Source: Planotetraspora phitsanulokensis (GTDB lineage: Bacteria > Actinomycetota > Actinomycetes > Streptosporangiales > Streptosporangiaceae). From it: a stretch of 64,000 nucleotides of DNA. The DNA is taken from positions 124,001-188,000 of the forward strand of contig NZ_BOOP01000007.1 in NCBI RefSeq assembly GCF_016863295.1, read 5' to 3'. Positions 51,181 through 59,682 of the stretch are shown here, piece after piece. Within the stretch, counting starts at the first letter, position 1; the number at the start of each line of letters is the position of its first letter. Made by a program: the position numbers and the translations under genes. Under the pieces are notes generated by a model. The model was not told the origin of the DNA. It did not search any database and saw only the letters and a program-made list of their open reading frames with translations.

Positions 51181-52197
51181 CTACGGCAGCCCGGCGCCGG
51201 TCAGCTCCGCACTCAGGTCCCACAGCCGGACAGCGGACTCCGGGTCGGCCGCGTGCGGTGCGAGGCCCGCGGGTGGCGGGACCTCCGAGGAATGGTGCGC
51301 GAAGGGGTCCAATGTGCCGGGATCCGGCTCCGCGACCACGGCGATGTTGTTGTCCAGGCAGTAGACGCCGCCCATGCCGTCGAGTCGCGGGCTCACGGCG
51401 CACCACACGCTCGTCGAGGCGCCCTGCCCCACGTTCTTCTTCCCGGCGAACGGGTCGATGACCGGGTTGCCCTCCTCGTCCACGAGGCCCATCGCGCGCA
51501 GGGTGTCCGGGGTGGCGTAGCGGCTGAGGTTGGTCCCGATGATGGCGCCCGGATGGACGGAGAAGGCCCGCACTCCGTGGTCGGCGCCGCGCCGGTCGAG
51601 TTCGCGGGCGAACAGGATGTTGGCGGTCTTCGACTGGCCGTAGCCGAGCATCGGGTGGTACTCGCGGCGCTCGAACGCGGGGTCGTCGAAGACGACCGGG
51701 GACAGGCGGTGCGCGGCGGCCGAGACCGAAACCACCCGTGCCCCCCGGGCCTTGAGAAGGGCGGGCCACAACCGGACCGCGAGCTGGTGGTGGCCAAGGT
51801 GGTTGGTGGCGAACTGCGACTCCTGACCGCGTGAGTCACGGGCGAGCGGGACCGCCATGATTCCCGCGCTGCCGACGAAGATGTGCAGCGGACGGCCGGA
51901 GGCGAGGAATGCCCCGGCGAAGGTGTCCACGGAGGAGGGATCGATCAGGTCGAGCTTCGCGATCTCGACGCCGTCGATTCCCTCCAGCGCGCGGGCGGCC
52001 CTCTCGGGATGGCGCACCGGGACGACGACCTGGGCTCCGGCCTGCCGCAGCACCCGCGTGGTCTCCAGGCCGATGCCGGAGTGACCGCCGGTGACGATCG
52101 CGATCTTGCCGGTCAGGTCGACGCCCTCGATGACGTCCTCCGCGGTGGAAGCGGCGTCGAACGGGCTGTCGGGGATGGGTGTCTGAAGGGTGCTCAT
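51181..52197 (-). CDS. Short-chain dehydrogenase/reductase (WWOX/retinol dehydrogenase-like)
   Basis: 338 residues. TGKIAIVTGGHSGIGLETTR is the cofactor loop, VGSAGIM replaces NNAG, and the catalytic YGQSKTAN follows. It belongs to the long SDR group annotated as 'oxidoreductase' in actinomycetes, ending in the usual RLWDLSAELTG. It lies 78 bp after the epimerase gene on the same strand, and both are probably controlled by the divergent TetR protein. The stop codon touches the IS remnant. Confidence 0.9.
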   Translation of the reverse strand: MSTLQTPIPDSPFDAASTAEDVIEGVDLTGKIAIVTGGHSGIGLETTRVLRQAGAQVVVPVRHPERAARALEGIDGVEIAKLDLIDPSSVDTFAGAFLASGRPLHIFVGSAGIMAVPLARDSRGQESQFATNHLGHHQLAVRLWPALLKARGARVVSVSAAAHRLSPVVFDDPAFERREYHPMLGYGQSKTANILFARELDRRGADHGVRAFSVHPGAIIGTNLSRYATPDTLRAMGLVDEEGNPVIDPFAGKKNVGQGASTSVWCAVSPRLDGMGGVYCLDNNIAVVAEPDPGTLDPFAHHSSEVPPPAGLAPHAADPESAVRLWDLSAELTGAGLP

Positions 52198-52275
52198 TGT
52201 CTCTCCGTGTGTTCGTGCGCGGCCGGCGACGGCCGCGCGGCTCCGCGCTGGGTGCGGAGCGAGGGGCGGGACGCG

Positions 52276-53295
52276 TCACACGACCTGGAGTGCCGCCAGG
52301 CTTCTGGCGCAGTCGACGACGGTCTCGGCGGCGGGTCGTGCCCGCCAGCCCAGCACCCGCTCGGCCTTGCGCGCGGTGTGCAGGTGCCTGCGGCCGAGGT
52401 ACGGCGCGAGCGCGCGGACACCGGGGTCGAAGCGCGCCAGCAGCCGGACCGCGATGTCGGGCAACGCCCTCCTGGGCACCTTGCGGGCGGCCTCCCCCAG
52501 CGTCGCGCGCAACTCCTGGGCGATCTGGGACGCCCAGAGGAACTCGCCGGCCGCGATGAACCGCTGGCCGGCGGCCTCGGGCGAGGTCATGGCGCGCACG
52601 TGGATGTCCGCGAGATCCCGCACGTCGACCACCTCGAAGCCGATCCGGGGCGTCCCGGGCATGCGCCCGCTCAGGAGCCGCTCGATCACCCGCACCGAGC
52701 CCCGGTTGTCCGCGGTGAGCAGCGGGCCGAAGACCGCTCCCGGCAGGATCGTCGTCAGCGTGGTCGGGCCGTCGCAGTCCCGCATGAACCGCCAGGCCGC
52801 CTGCTCGGAGACGGCTTTCGACCTGCGATAGCCGGTCAGAGCCGGATCGCCGGTGTCGGTCCAGCGGGTCTCGTCGCTGACGCTGTCCGGACTGGCGAGA
52901 GGAGGGGTGGCGGCGGCGCACGCGGACGTCATGACCACCCGCTTCACCCCGGCCTCCGTCGCGGCGCGCAGCACGCGCAGCGTTCCGTCCCGTGCGGGGA
53001 CGAGCAGCGCGTCCGGGTCCCCGCCCGCGTCCGCGCCCAGCGGCGACGCGACGTGCAGGACGTGGCCGCAGCCCGCGACCGCCTCCGCCCAGCCCGCGTC
53101 CGACGTCAGGTCCGCGACGGCGAAGCTCAGGCGGCCCTCCGGGTCGACCGCCCTGGAGACGGCGTCCCGCACCGCTTCCCGGCGGGACGCGGAGCGCAGC
53201 GTGGTGCGCACCTCATAGCCCCGACGCAGGAGCTCGACGATGCACCGGCCCGCGACGAATCCCGTGCCACCGGTCACCAGAACGGTCTCAGCCAT
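52276..53295 (-). CDS. NAD-dependent epimerase/dehydratase (dihydroflavonol-4-reductase-like)
   Basis: 339 residues, extended SDR. VLVTGGTGFVAGRCIVELLR gives the GxxGxxG loop. VLHVASPLGADAGGDPDALL and YRRSKAVSEQAAW contain the Tyr-x-x-x-Lys pair. It resembles DFR/cinnamoyl-CoA-reductase-like enzymes that reduce carbonyls of aromatic or aliphatic substrates. It is divergent from the TetR gene with two palindromes between, so it is the likely first gene of the repressed operon. Confidence 0.9.
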   Translation of the reverse strand: MAETVLVTGGTGFVAGRCIVELLRRGYEVRTTLRSASRREAVRDAVSRAVDPEGRLSFAVADLTSDAGWAEAVAGCGHVLHVASPLGADAGGDPDALLVPARDGTLRVLRAATEAGVKRVVMTSACAAATPPLASPDSVSDETRWTDTGDPALTGYRRSKAVSEQAAWRFMRDCDGPTTLTTILPGAVFGPLLTADNRGSVRVIERLLSGRMPGTPRIGFEVVDVRDLADIHVRAMTSPEAAGQRFIAAGEFLWASQIAQELRATLGEAARKVPRRALPDIAVRLLARFDPGVRALAPYLGRRHLHTARKAERVLGWRARPAAETVVDCARSLAALQVV

Positions 53296-53347
53296 GCCCT
53301 CGTCTCCTCTCGATCGCCCCGGCTCGTCCGTGATGTGCTCTACTTGA

Positions 53348-53363
53348 CCGGAGAGGTCTCCGG
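53348..53363. promoter_or_regulatory. TetR operator, copy 1
   Basis: CCGGAGAGGTCTCCGG has 7-bp perfect arms (CCGGAGA/TCTCCGG) around GG. It shares the arm sequence with copy 2; their centres are 32 bp apart. Confidence 0.7.
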
Positions 53364-53376
53364 AACGCTTGCGACC

Positions 53377-53398
53377 GTACCGGAGAGCTCTCCGGTAC
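53377..53398. promoter_or_regulatory. TetR operator, copy 2: 22-bp perfect palindrome
   Basis: A 22-bp sequence identical on both strands (arms GTACCGGAGAG/CTCTCCGGTAC) 34 bp before the TetR start. With copy 1 it can close both the divergent epimerase promoter and the tetR promoter. Confidence 0.8.
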
Positions 53399-53432
53399 GC
53401 AAGCGGTCCCTGATGAGAGGCGGGCGGACACC

Positions 53433-54005
53433 ATGGCCGAGGCGCGGAACGAGCCTGTGCGCGCGGATGCGAGGCAGAACCGCGCCCGCATCATCGAGGT
53501 CGCGCAGAAGGCGTTCACGACCTCGGGCGACGCGTCGCTGAACTCGATCGCCAAGATGGCCGGCGTGGGCCCGGGAACCCTCTACCGGCATTTCCCCACC
53601 CGCGAGACGCTGATCCTCGCCGTCTACCGCCATGAGGTCGAACAGCTCGCCGCCTACGCGCCGGAACTGTTGAAGGAGCATCCTCCACTGGAGGCTCTGC
53701 GGCTGTGGTGTGACCGGCTCGCCTACTACGGCCGGATCAAGCACGGCCTGTCGGACGTGCTGCACGCCCTCACCGACGACGGCCTCGCGGGCGAGAGCTA
53801 CGGCCCGATCATCGGGGCGGTCACGCTGCTGCTGCGCGCCTGCGAGGACGCGGGCGACATCCGGCCGGGCGTCGACCCGGACGACGTGCTCCTGATGCTG
53901 GGCTTCCTGTGGCGGATCAGCCCCGGCGAGGAGGGCGAGGCGCGTGCCGCGCGACTGCTCGATCTGGTCGTCGACGGCCTGCGCACCGGTGCGCCGAACT
54001 CCTGA
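53433..54005 (+). CDS. TetR-family transcriptional regulator
   Basis: 190 residues. The DNA-binding domain is NRARIIEVAQKAFTTSGDAS to MAGVGPGTLYRHFPTRETLI; the ligand domain (HGLSDVLHALTDDGLAGESY, LLMLGFLWRIS) fits the SbtR/TetR_C-type actinobacterial repressors. It is divergent from the epimerase-SDR pair with two strong palindromes between, so it most likely represses them and itself. Confidence 0.92.
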   Translation: MAEARNEPVRADARQNRARIIEVAQKAFTTSGDASLNSIAKMAGVGPGTLYRHFPTRETLILAVYRHEVEQLAAYAPELLKEHPPLEALRLWCDRLAYYGRIKHGLSDVLHALTDDGLAGESYGPIIGAVTLLLRACEDAGDIRPGVDPDDVLLMLGFLWRISPGEEGEARAARLLDLVVDGLRTGAPNS

Positions 54006-54086
54006 GCCGGCGCCGGGAGCACCCGTCACCGCCAGGGGCGCTAAATGTGTTGCCCGGCGATCATCGGATTCGGCACCGTTGCGGTC

Positions 54087-54689
54087 ATGAAAGTCCCCTA
54101 CCGGCAGATTCGTGCCGCATACTCCGAGGAGTCGATCACCGTCTACCAGGCCTACGATCCGGCCATCGCGGGACCCGCAGTCGCCGCGCAGCGGTTCGTC
54201 CCGCCGTTCAAACGGGAGCGGATGACCTGGATCAAGCCGTCCTTCCTCTGGATGATGTACCGCTGCGGCTGGGCCACCAAGGCTGGGCAGGGCCGCGTCC
54301 TGGCGATCGACATCACCCGGGAGGGGTTCGAATGGGCGCTCACCCATTCGTGCCTGAGCCATCCCGGTCACGGCGCGGAACGGGCGGACTGGGCCGCGCG
54401 GCTGCGGCGGTCCCCGGTGCGGATCCAGTGGGACCCCGAACGCGACCCGCACCACAACGCGCTGCCGTACCGGTCCATCCAGATCGGCCTGTCCGGCGAG
54501 GCCGTCGACCGCTATCTGGACGAGTGGACCGTGGCGATCACCGACATCACCGGCCTGGTCCGCAGCGCCCACGCGGTCGTCAGGGACGGCGGCGACCCGG
54601 CGGGCCTGCTTCCCGTCGAGCGGCCGTACCCTGTCGACGCGAACTTCGCGTCGGTCATCGAGGCGACGACGGAGGCGGACCCCGGCTGA
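54087..54689 (+). CDS. DUF4291-family protein
   Basis: 200 residues with the strongly conserved DUF4291 core: ITVYQAYDPAIAGPAVAAQR, FVPPFKRERMTWIKPSFLWM, MYRCGWATKAGQGRVLAIDI, TREGFEWAL, then RVQWDPER-type and LPYRSIQIGLSG segments. Cellular role unknown across the family. It has no signal peptide and is single-copy here. The ATG at 54087 fits the family start; the frame is open further upstream. No operon partner is evident. Confidence 0.9.
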   Translation: MKVPYRQIRAAYSEESITVYQAYDPAIAGPAVAAQRFVPPFKRERMTWIKPSFLWMMYRCGWATKAGQGRVLAIDITREGFEWALTHSCLSHPGHGAERADWAARLRRSPVRIQWDPERDPHHNALPYRSIQIGLSGEAVDRYLDEWTVAITDITGLVRSAHAVVRDGGDPAGLLPVERPYPVDANFASVIEATTEADPG

Positions 54690-54736
54690 GCCGCCCTCGG
54701 CGCGCGAGCGCGGGGAACGGTGAATAGTCTGGCCCG

Positions 54737-55282
54737 ATGGCGACAGTTCACGTGCTGACCGAGGGATACGTCGGAGACCGGGTGGCCGGCACGGTCACCC
54801 TGATCAGAGACGGGTCGGCGACCGTCGTCGTGGACCCCGGAATGGTGGCGAACCGGCGGCTGATCCTCGATCCGATCGAGGCACTCGGCCTGACGCCGGA
54901 GGACGTGACCGACGTGGTGTTCTCCCACCACCATCCCGACCACACGCTCAACGCGGCGCTGTTCCCCGAGGCCCGCTTCCACGACCACTGGGCGATCTAC
55001 CAGGACGACCGCTGGGACGACCGGGACGCCGACGGCTTCGCCCTCTCCGAGTCCGTACGGCTGATGCGCACGCCGGGCCACACGCTGGAGGACATCACCA
55101 CCCTCGTGGAGACCGGCGACGGCCTGGTCGCGCTCACCCACCTGTGGTGGAACGCCGACGGCCCGGCCGAGGATCCGCTCGCGGTGGACGGAGCCCTGCT
55201 CCTCACGTCCCGCGAACGCGTGCTCGGCCTGTCCCCCTCCTTGATCATCCCTGGTCACGGAGCCCCGTTCTCTGTGGGGTGA
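54737..55282 (+). CDS. Metallo-beta-lactamase-fold hydrolase (MBLAC1-like)
   Basis: 181 residues. It has the metal motif FSHHHPDHTLN (HxHxDH), then the ligands in MRTPGHTLEDITT and IIPGHGAP. It is short and resembles the MBLAC1 group, which are RNA or thioester hydrolases. THLWWNADGPAEDPL occupies the position of the usual bridging Asp, where the family often has D or a variant. Expected to be a di-metal hydrolase in the cytosol. Substrate unknown. Confidence 0.88.
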   Translation: MATVHVLTEGYVGDRVAGTVTLIRDGSATVVVDPGMVANRRLILDPIEALGLTPEDVTDVVFSHHHPDHTLNAALFPEARFHDHWAIYQDDRWDDRDADGFALSESVRLMRTPGHTLEDITTLVETGDGLVALTHLWWNADGPAEDPLAVDGALLLTSRERVLGLSPSLIIPGHGAPFSVG

Positions 55283-55363
55283 ACAGGTGGTGCGAGTGGG
55301 TTCGTGTTCGGTGTCCGGGCATGGCATCGTAGGTCCTCATTTGCCGCAGATGAGGAGTTTTGC

Positions 55364-57238
55364 GTGACGCCAGCATCGGAGGGCACGGGTGACCGCCGCA
55401 TGGAGGCCGAGGGCGAGCTGAGCATGGCCCGCCTGGCCCTCGACGACGGTGAACGGCAGCACGCGGCCGAGCACATCGCGAACGCCCTGGTCTGCGACCC
55501 CACGTTCCCCGACGCCCACGAACTGCTGACGGTGCTCACCGGACGCTCGGCGGACCGCCTCGACCTGTTCCCGGTCGAACAGCCGGCCTTCCTCGGCGCG
55601 GTCGTCGCCCGCGCGCACGTCCTCGCGGCGGACGGCGAGCACTCCGAGGCCCTCGACCTGCTCGTGTCGGCCCAGTGCCACCAACCGGCGGGCCGATGGG
55701 CGGACGTCCCCTGGGTGCTCGACACCGCGCTCGCGACCCGGGTGCCGCCGGACGAGTTGTGCGCCCTGGCCGCGCGGCTGCTGCGCGTGCTTCCCGACCC
55801 GGTCCCGTCCGACATGCGACCCGGCGTCCAGCCCTATCTCTCTCTGGTGCGCAACTCGGCCGGTCTGTGGCCGCAACACGCCGGGATCCTGTGGGTCGCG
55901 TCCGTCCTGTCCCGCCGCATGGAGTTGTGGGACGAGGCGCTCGACATGGCTTTGCGGTCGGAGAACGCGGCTCCGTCTCTGCAGGCCTCGGTGGCCGTCG
56001 CCTACGCCTACCGGAGCCTGAAGCGGTGGGCCGAGTCCGAGCGGGCCTTCCTTCGCGCCTTGGAGCACGACCCGGGCAACGCGGCGGTGGAGACCGACAT
56101 CGCGGAACTCCTCGCGACGAGCGGACGGCCCGCCGACGGGCTCGCCTGGGTGGAGCGTGTACTCAAACGCGAGCCGCACCAGGAGAACGCCTTCCCCACG
56201 GCGTGCGGCATGCGCTTCGCACGCGACGGCGACGTGCGCCATCTCGTCGAACTCGCCGACCACCTGCGCGAGCATCCCGACAACGCCCACGCCGAGGGCG
56301 TGCTGACGTCCTGGTCGCAGCGCCGCTTCTGGCTCGGTCCGGTGCCTGCGCCCTCGGAGTCGGTGGTCAACGTGCTGTCCCAGGTGCTGGAGGCGGAGGA
56401 GAAGCCGAGCGGCGGGACGCTGACCGTCTCGGCGCCGGAGCCGCCGAGCGCCCTGCTCGCCTTCGACCACTCACTCCCCGACTTCACGCTGACGATCGGC
56501 GGCGTCCCCGACCCCGACCCCCGGTCTCCGGTTCCGGAGGTGTTCGCCTCGGGCCCGGTCCGCTCGGTCGGCAGAAGGGTGTGGGACTACGACGCGACCG
56601 ATGCCCGGCCGTCGGCCGCCCCGCCGTCCCCCGACGCGGCCCGAGCCCTGCAGGACATCGCGCAGCAGGGCTGGCCCCACCTACTCGCCGCCTACGATCA
56701 GGCGGTTCGCCTGTCGGGACTGGCCCTCGACGACCTCCTGGGCGTTCTCGTCCACCCGCCGGCGCCGCCGGAGGGCGACACGGCCGGCTGGCCGGAGTGG
56801 ATCCGCTCGGTCCAGGCATGGGCCTGCCTCGGCATCGCCCATCACCGGGCGGACCAGCCGTGGGCGGGGTCCGACCGGCGCGAGGTGCTCATCGATCTCG
56901 CGTACGGACCCGAGGACTGGGTGACGGAGGCCGCCCTCCTGGGACTGGTCACGACGGCGTGGGTCGCGCCGGACACCCGTGCGGACGTCGCCGAGGTGGT
57001 CGGGTGGCGCTTCATCGCGGCGATGGAGGCGAGCCGCACGCGCCCCGTCACGATCCTGGAGTCACTGGCCCTGCTGACATTGGCGACGCCGGACATGAAT
57101 CCCGACGTCAGCGCCTTGGCCTCACGAGTCCTCACCCCCGGCGACGACGGCGAGGACGAGACACCGCGTGCGACCGGGGAGATCAAGCCTCGCTGGTGGC
57201 GGCGCGTCGTGCCGCGGCGGCGACGCGGAGGCGCCTGA
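55364..57238 (+). CDS. TPR-repeat protein of unknown function
   Basis: 624 residues. Residues 20-300 are tetratricopeptide-like helix pairs (ARLALDDGERQHAAEHIANA, AVAYAYRSLKRWAESERAFL, RALEHDPGNAAVETDIAELL). A Pro-rich linker leads to a helical domain at 430-590 (LLAAYDQAVRLSGLALDDLL, VQAWACLGIAHHRADQPWAG). The end is very basic (KPRWWRRVVPRRRRGGA) and could touch nucleic acid or membrane. No signal peptide. GTG follows GAGGAG. A hairpin with CCTCAT/ATGAGG arms (55335-55355) overlaps the ribosome site and might limit translation. Confidence 0.8.
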   Translation: MTPASEGTGDRRMEAEGELSMARLALDDGERQHAAEHIANALVCDPTFPDAHELLTVLTGRSADRLDLFPVEQPAFLGAVVARAHVLAADGEHSEALDLLVSAQCHQPAGRWADVPWVLDTALATRVPPDELCALAARLLRVLPDPVPSDMRPGVQPYLSLVRNSAGLWPQHAGILWVASVLSRRMELWDEALDMALRSENAAPSLQASVAVAYAYRSLKRWAESERAFLRALEHDPGNAAVETDIAELLATSGRPADGLAWVERVLKREPHQENAFPTACGMRFARDGDVRHLVELADHLREHPDNAHAEGVLTSWSQRRFWLGPVPAPSESVVNVLSQVLEAEEKPSGGTLTVSAPEPPSALLAFDHSLPDFTLTIGGVPDPDPRSPVPEVFASGPVRSVGRRVWDYDATDARPSAAPPSPDAARALQDIAQQGWPHLLAAYDQAVRLSGLALDDLLGVLVHPPAPPEGDTAGWPEWIRSVQAWACLGIAHHRADQPWAGSDRREVLIDLAYGPEDWVTEAALLGLVTTAWVAPDTRADVAEVVGWRFIAAMEASRTRPVTILESLALLTLATPDMNPDVSALASRVLTPGDDGEDETPRATGEIKPRWWRRVVPRRRRGGA

Positions 57239-57452
57239 CCTCCCGGCCCTGCACAGCGTCACGGAGCCCGGCAAAGTCCGGGTCTGGGAGCGACTTGGTT
57301 CGGGCTGGCCTACATCTTTACGTGCCTGACTGACCGTTTTGAACGGCAGGAAGAGATGGAAGCGCCTATGTCCAAGATCACTCGATGGGTGTGCCCCGCT
57401 ACGCGCTTCGAGCCCAATGTCATAAGGCTCGGGACATCCCTACACTCCCGTC

Positions 57453-58343
57453 ATGACGCGCACCACACCCCCTCCGCCCGTCGACCTCACGACACTCTTC
57501 CCCGGACTGGCCGCTTACGCGCGCACGACCGTACGACTCCACCCACGACCAGGAACGCCCGGAGTCCAAGACAGCCACATCGGGGGCCCACTCTTATGGC
57601 CGGCCGGCGAAGCCTGGCCCACGTGTGGCGAACCCATCATCAACGACGGCCACCTCGAACCATGGCGCCCGGCCTCTCCAATCCCCATGATCGGGGTCGC
57701 CCAGTTCTTCGCCAGAGACATCCCCGAAATCCCCTACCCCGACAGCACCGATCTCCTTCAAGTGCTCTGGTGCCCCGCTAAGCACCAACAAGAAGACCTC
57801 TGGGGCCCCGTGGTCCGCCTCATCTGGCGACGAACAGCGGACCTGGCCACCGTGCCCACCGAAACCCGCGGACCAGGATTCACCACGCCGTACCCATCTT
57901 CAGTGAGCCTCGCCGACGACGACTATCTCCCACGCCCCTGCGTCCTGTATCCCGAACGGGTCACCGAATACCCCTTCTACGAAGAGCTCCCCGAGGACCT
58001 CCAAACAGCCCTCAACGAATGGGACCGGGACTCTGATTATCAGTACCTGCTCTCCATCGCCCCGGGCTGCAAGATCGGCGGATGGGAAACCTGGCACCTC
58101 ACTGACATGTATGAGCTCCCATGCACGACCTGCGGAACCGAAACCGAGCCACTCCTGCAACTCGACACCACCGAATGGGACGGTGGCAGCGGTCCGCGAT
58201 GGCAGCCCCTCGAAGACCGCGACCATGCTCCTGTTGATTGGGAGGACGAGCCCACCTCGCTCGTCCTTGGTCGATGGGGAAGACTCACCGTCTTCCTGTG
58301 CCCGGTGTCCGCCGAACACGGCTTCCGCATGGCTATGCAATGA
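57453..58343 (+). CDS. DUF1963/YwqG-like protein
   Basis: 296 residues. HIGGPLLWPAGEAWPTCGEP near residue 45 and the late GCKIGGWETW, CTTCGTETEPLLQLDTTEWD and GRLTVFLCP match the layout of DUF1963 (YwqG) proteins, which have a Gly-rich first half, a CxxC-like pair and a final beta-rich part. In bacteria they often sit beside toxins as immunity or stress proteins. Codon use is less GC-biased than in the core genes. The gene lies in an accessory-looking stretch, alone on its strand. Confidence 0.75.
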   Translation: MTRTTPPPPVDLTTLFPGLAAYARTTVRLHPRPGTPGVQDSHIGGPLLWPAGEAWPTCGEPIINDGHLEPWRPASPIPMIGVAQFFARDIPEIPYPDSTDLLQVLWCPAKHQQEDLWGPVVRLIWRRTADLATVPTETRGPGFTTPYPSSVSLADDDYLPRPCVLYPERVTEYPFYEELPEDLQTALNEWDRDSDYQYLLSIAPGCKIGGWETWHLTDMYELPCTTCGTETEPLLQLDTTEWDGGSGPRWQPLEDRDHAPVDWEDEPTSLVLGRWGRLTVFLCPVSAEHGFRMAMQ

Positions 58344-58447
58344 CTGAAACTCCAAACCCATACGCCTCCGGCCGGGGCACTCCGGCTCCGGGGTGATCGC
58401 CAAGGGCATGCTCATCGTCACTCGGCCGTAGGTGGTTGAGGTGAGGG

Positions 58448-58545
58448 CCTGATCACCCCGCCCGCCATCGACCCGGGACGAGCCGAGCAGACCAAGACCG
58501 CCCGCTTCCCCTTCGGGCGGGTCGACGGCACACGGGGTGATCAGG
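58448..58545. other. 98-bp nested inverted-repeat element between convergent genes
   Basis: CCTGATCACCCCG (58448-58460) and CGGGGTGATCAGG (58533-58545) form a perfect 13-bp outer stem. An inner hairpin, CCGCCCG/CGGGCGG (58498-58504 and 58514-58520), lies inside. A related CGGGGTGATC also occurs at about 58390. It may act as a two-way terminator for the genes ending at 58343 and 58573, or be the remains of a small mobile element. No coding capacity is recognised. Confidence 0.5.
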
Positions 58546-58572
58546 AAGGTGAGGCATGGGCGTCCGCGCAGG

Positions 58573-59007
58573 CTATGACTCTTGGTCATCATCGGTGAGG
58601 ACTCCAGTGCCCCGATGATTTGCCAGGAAGGAGGCGACCTCTGCGAGATCCGCTCGTTGAGTCCGCGGGCCGTCATTATCTCGCCTTTGGTATGCAGCCA
58701 AAATCTCGCCGATCAATTCATCATCGAGCCGCGGAACGACATATTGCGGCGTGGTACCCCGTAGGAAGAGCAGGGAGAAGACGCGACAAGCCGGGCCAGG
58801 AACATCGTCGCCGAGCTTGTCCAGAACCCTCCCAAGGCGGAGTCGGGGAGCGACCGCCACGAGATCGTCAAGCAGCGGCGCGTCTATGCAGTTCCACCAT
58901 CTCCTGATCTCGTCGTCCGGAACCTCACAATCGATGGCCACCAACGAGATGTCAGAGGTCAAATCCGTCACAAGGTCATCTTGGCCGCTCTTCACCCCTC
59001 GGCACAC
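58573..59007 (-). CDS. Hypothetical protein (144 aa), no family recognised
   Basis: Acidic, soluble, alpha/beta-looking: DISLVAIDCEVPDDEIRRWW, DAPLLDDLVAVAPRLRLGRV, QYVVPRLDDELIGEILAAYQ. Its size and acidity would suit an immunity or stress protein, but this is only a guess. The upstream in-frame stop at about 59052 limits the start to the GTG at 59007 or 58995. Base composition is less GC-rich than the flanks. Confidence 0.55.
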   Translation of the reverse strand: MCRGVKSGQDDLVTDLTSDISLVAIDCEVPDDEIRRWWNCIDAPLLDDLVAVAPRLRLGRVLDKLGDDVPGPACRVFSLLFLRGTTPQYVVPRLDDELIGEILAAYQRRDNDGPRTQRADLAEVASFLANHRGTGVLTDDDQES

Positions 59008-59180
59008 AGCTTCGATCGTCGGGCCATTAGCCAGGGTGACGAGGGGTCAACCACGGTTACTCATGACCGGACCGAAGCCCAGCTCAGCAGCCCAACGAGG
59101 CATGATCCAGACACTTCCCGAGCCGACAACTCGATCCACACCGTCTCCACACTGTCCCCTCTGACGACTACGGTAAGAAC

Positions 59181-59435
59181 GTGGACGAGGCTCAGCTAAG
59201 CGCCGAAACGTGGCGCGAGCGTGTGCGAAGTCGTGGCTCCATCGAACAGGACCGTGAGGCGCTGGCCCGGCTGATCGAGCACGACAGCGACCCGTTCGAG
59301 ATTCAACTCTATGAGCACTTCTCGGACCCGCTGACCCGCTTGGTCGACAAGGCCGAGAGGTCACATGCGGGTCAGTACGACCGCCGCCTACGTCGACTGC
59401 GACAACGCGCCAGGCACTCCAGAGCCGACCAATAG
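59181..59435 (+). CDS. Small hypothetical protein (84 aa)
   Basis: GTG start; VDEAQLSAETWRERVRSRGS then IEHDSDPFEIQLYEHFSDPL and a basic tail (QYDRRLRRLRQRARHSRADQ). Highly charged and helical. No family recognised. It lies between unrelated genes with a weak ribosome site, so translation is not certain. Its helical, charged character is like that of small actinobacterial regulatory proteins. Confidence 0.4.
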   Translation: MDEAQLSAETWRERVRSRGSIEQDREALARLIEHDSDPFEIQLYEHFSDPLTRLVDKAERSHAGQYDRRLRRLRQRARHSRADQ

Positions 59436-59682
59436 GCGTGCGGATATACGCGGGATGATCTCCGTCTTCGGCCGCTCCCCGACGCTCATTCAGCAGATCA
59501 GCGGCCATGCAGAGCTGGAGGAAACTAATCCACTTCTAATCCGACGGTTGGGGTGAATCCCTCGGGTACGCTCCCCAGATCGACACAGATGCCCTCTGCG
59601 CTGGCCTTTCCGCCGCACTGCCCCCGCCGCGCGCAGCCGTAGGCCGCCTTGTCGCTGGTCGTACGACGTCTGGCCGCCCGGG

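Noticed and set aside
59527-59570. Segment resembling a tRNA-Arg anticodon and T-arm (CTTCTAA, GGTTGGGG, GAATCCCTC)
   Set aside because: The T-loop is missing bases and no stems or acceptor strand can be formed. The opposite strand reads as a plausible protein tail (CVDLGSVPEGFTPTVGLEVD), so the likeness may be chance or a very old remnant.
59525-59680. Minus-strand frame ending in GFTPTVGLEVD
   Set aside because: The tail looks protein-like, but the upstream part overlaps the IclR 3' end in poor codon usage and no start or family is recognised; too weak to call a gene.
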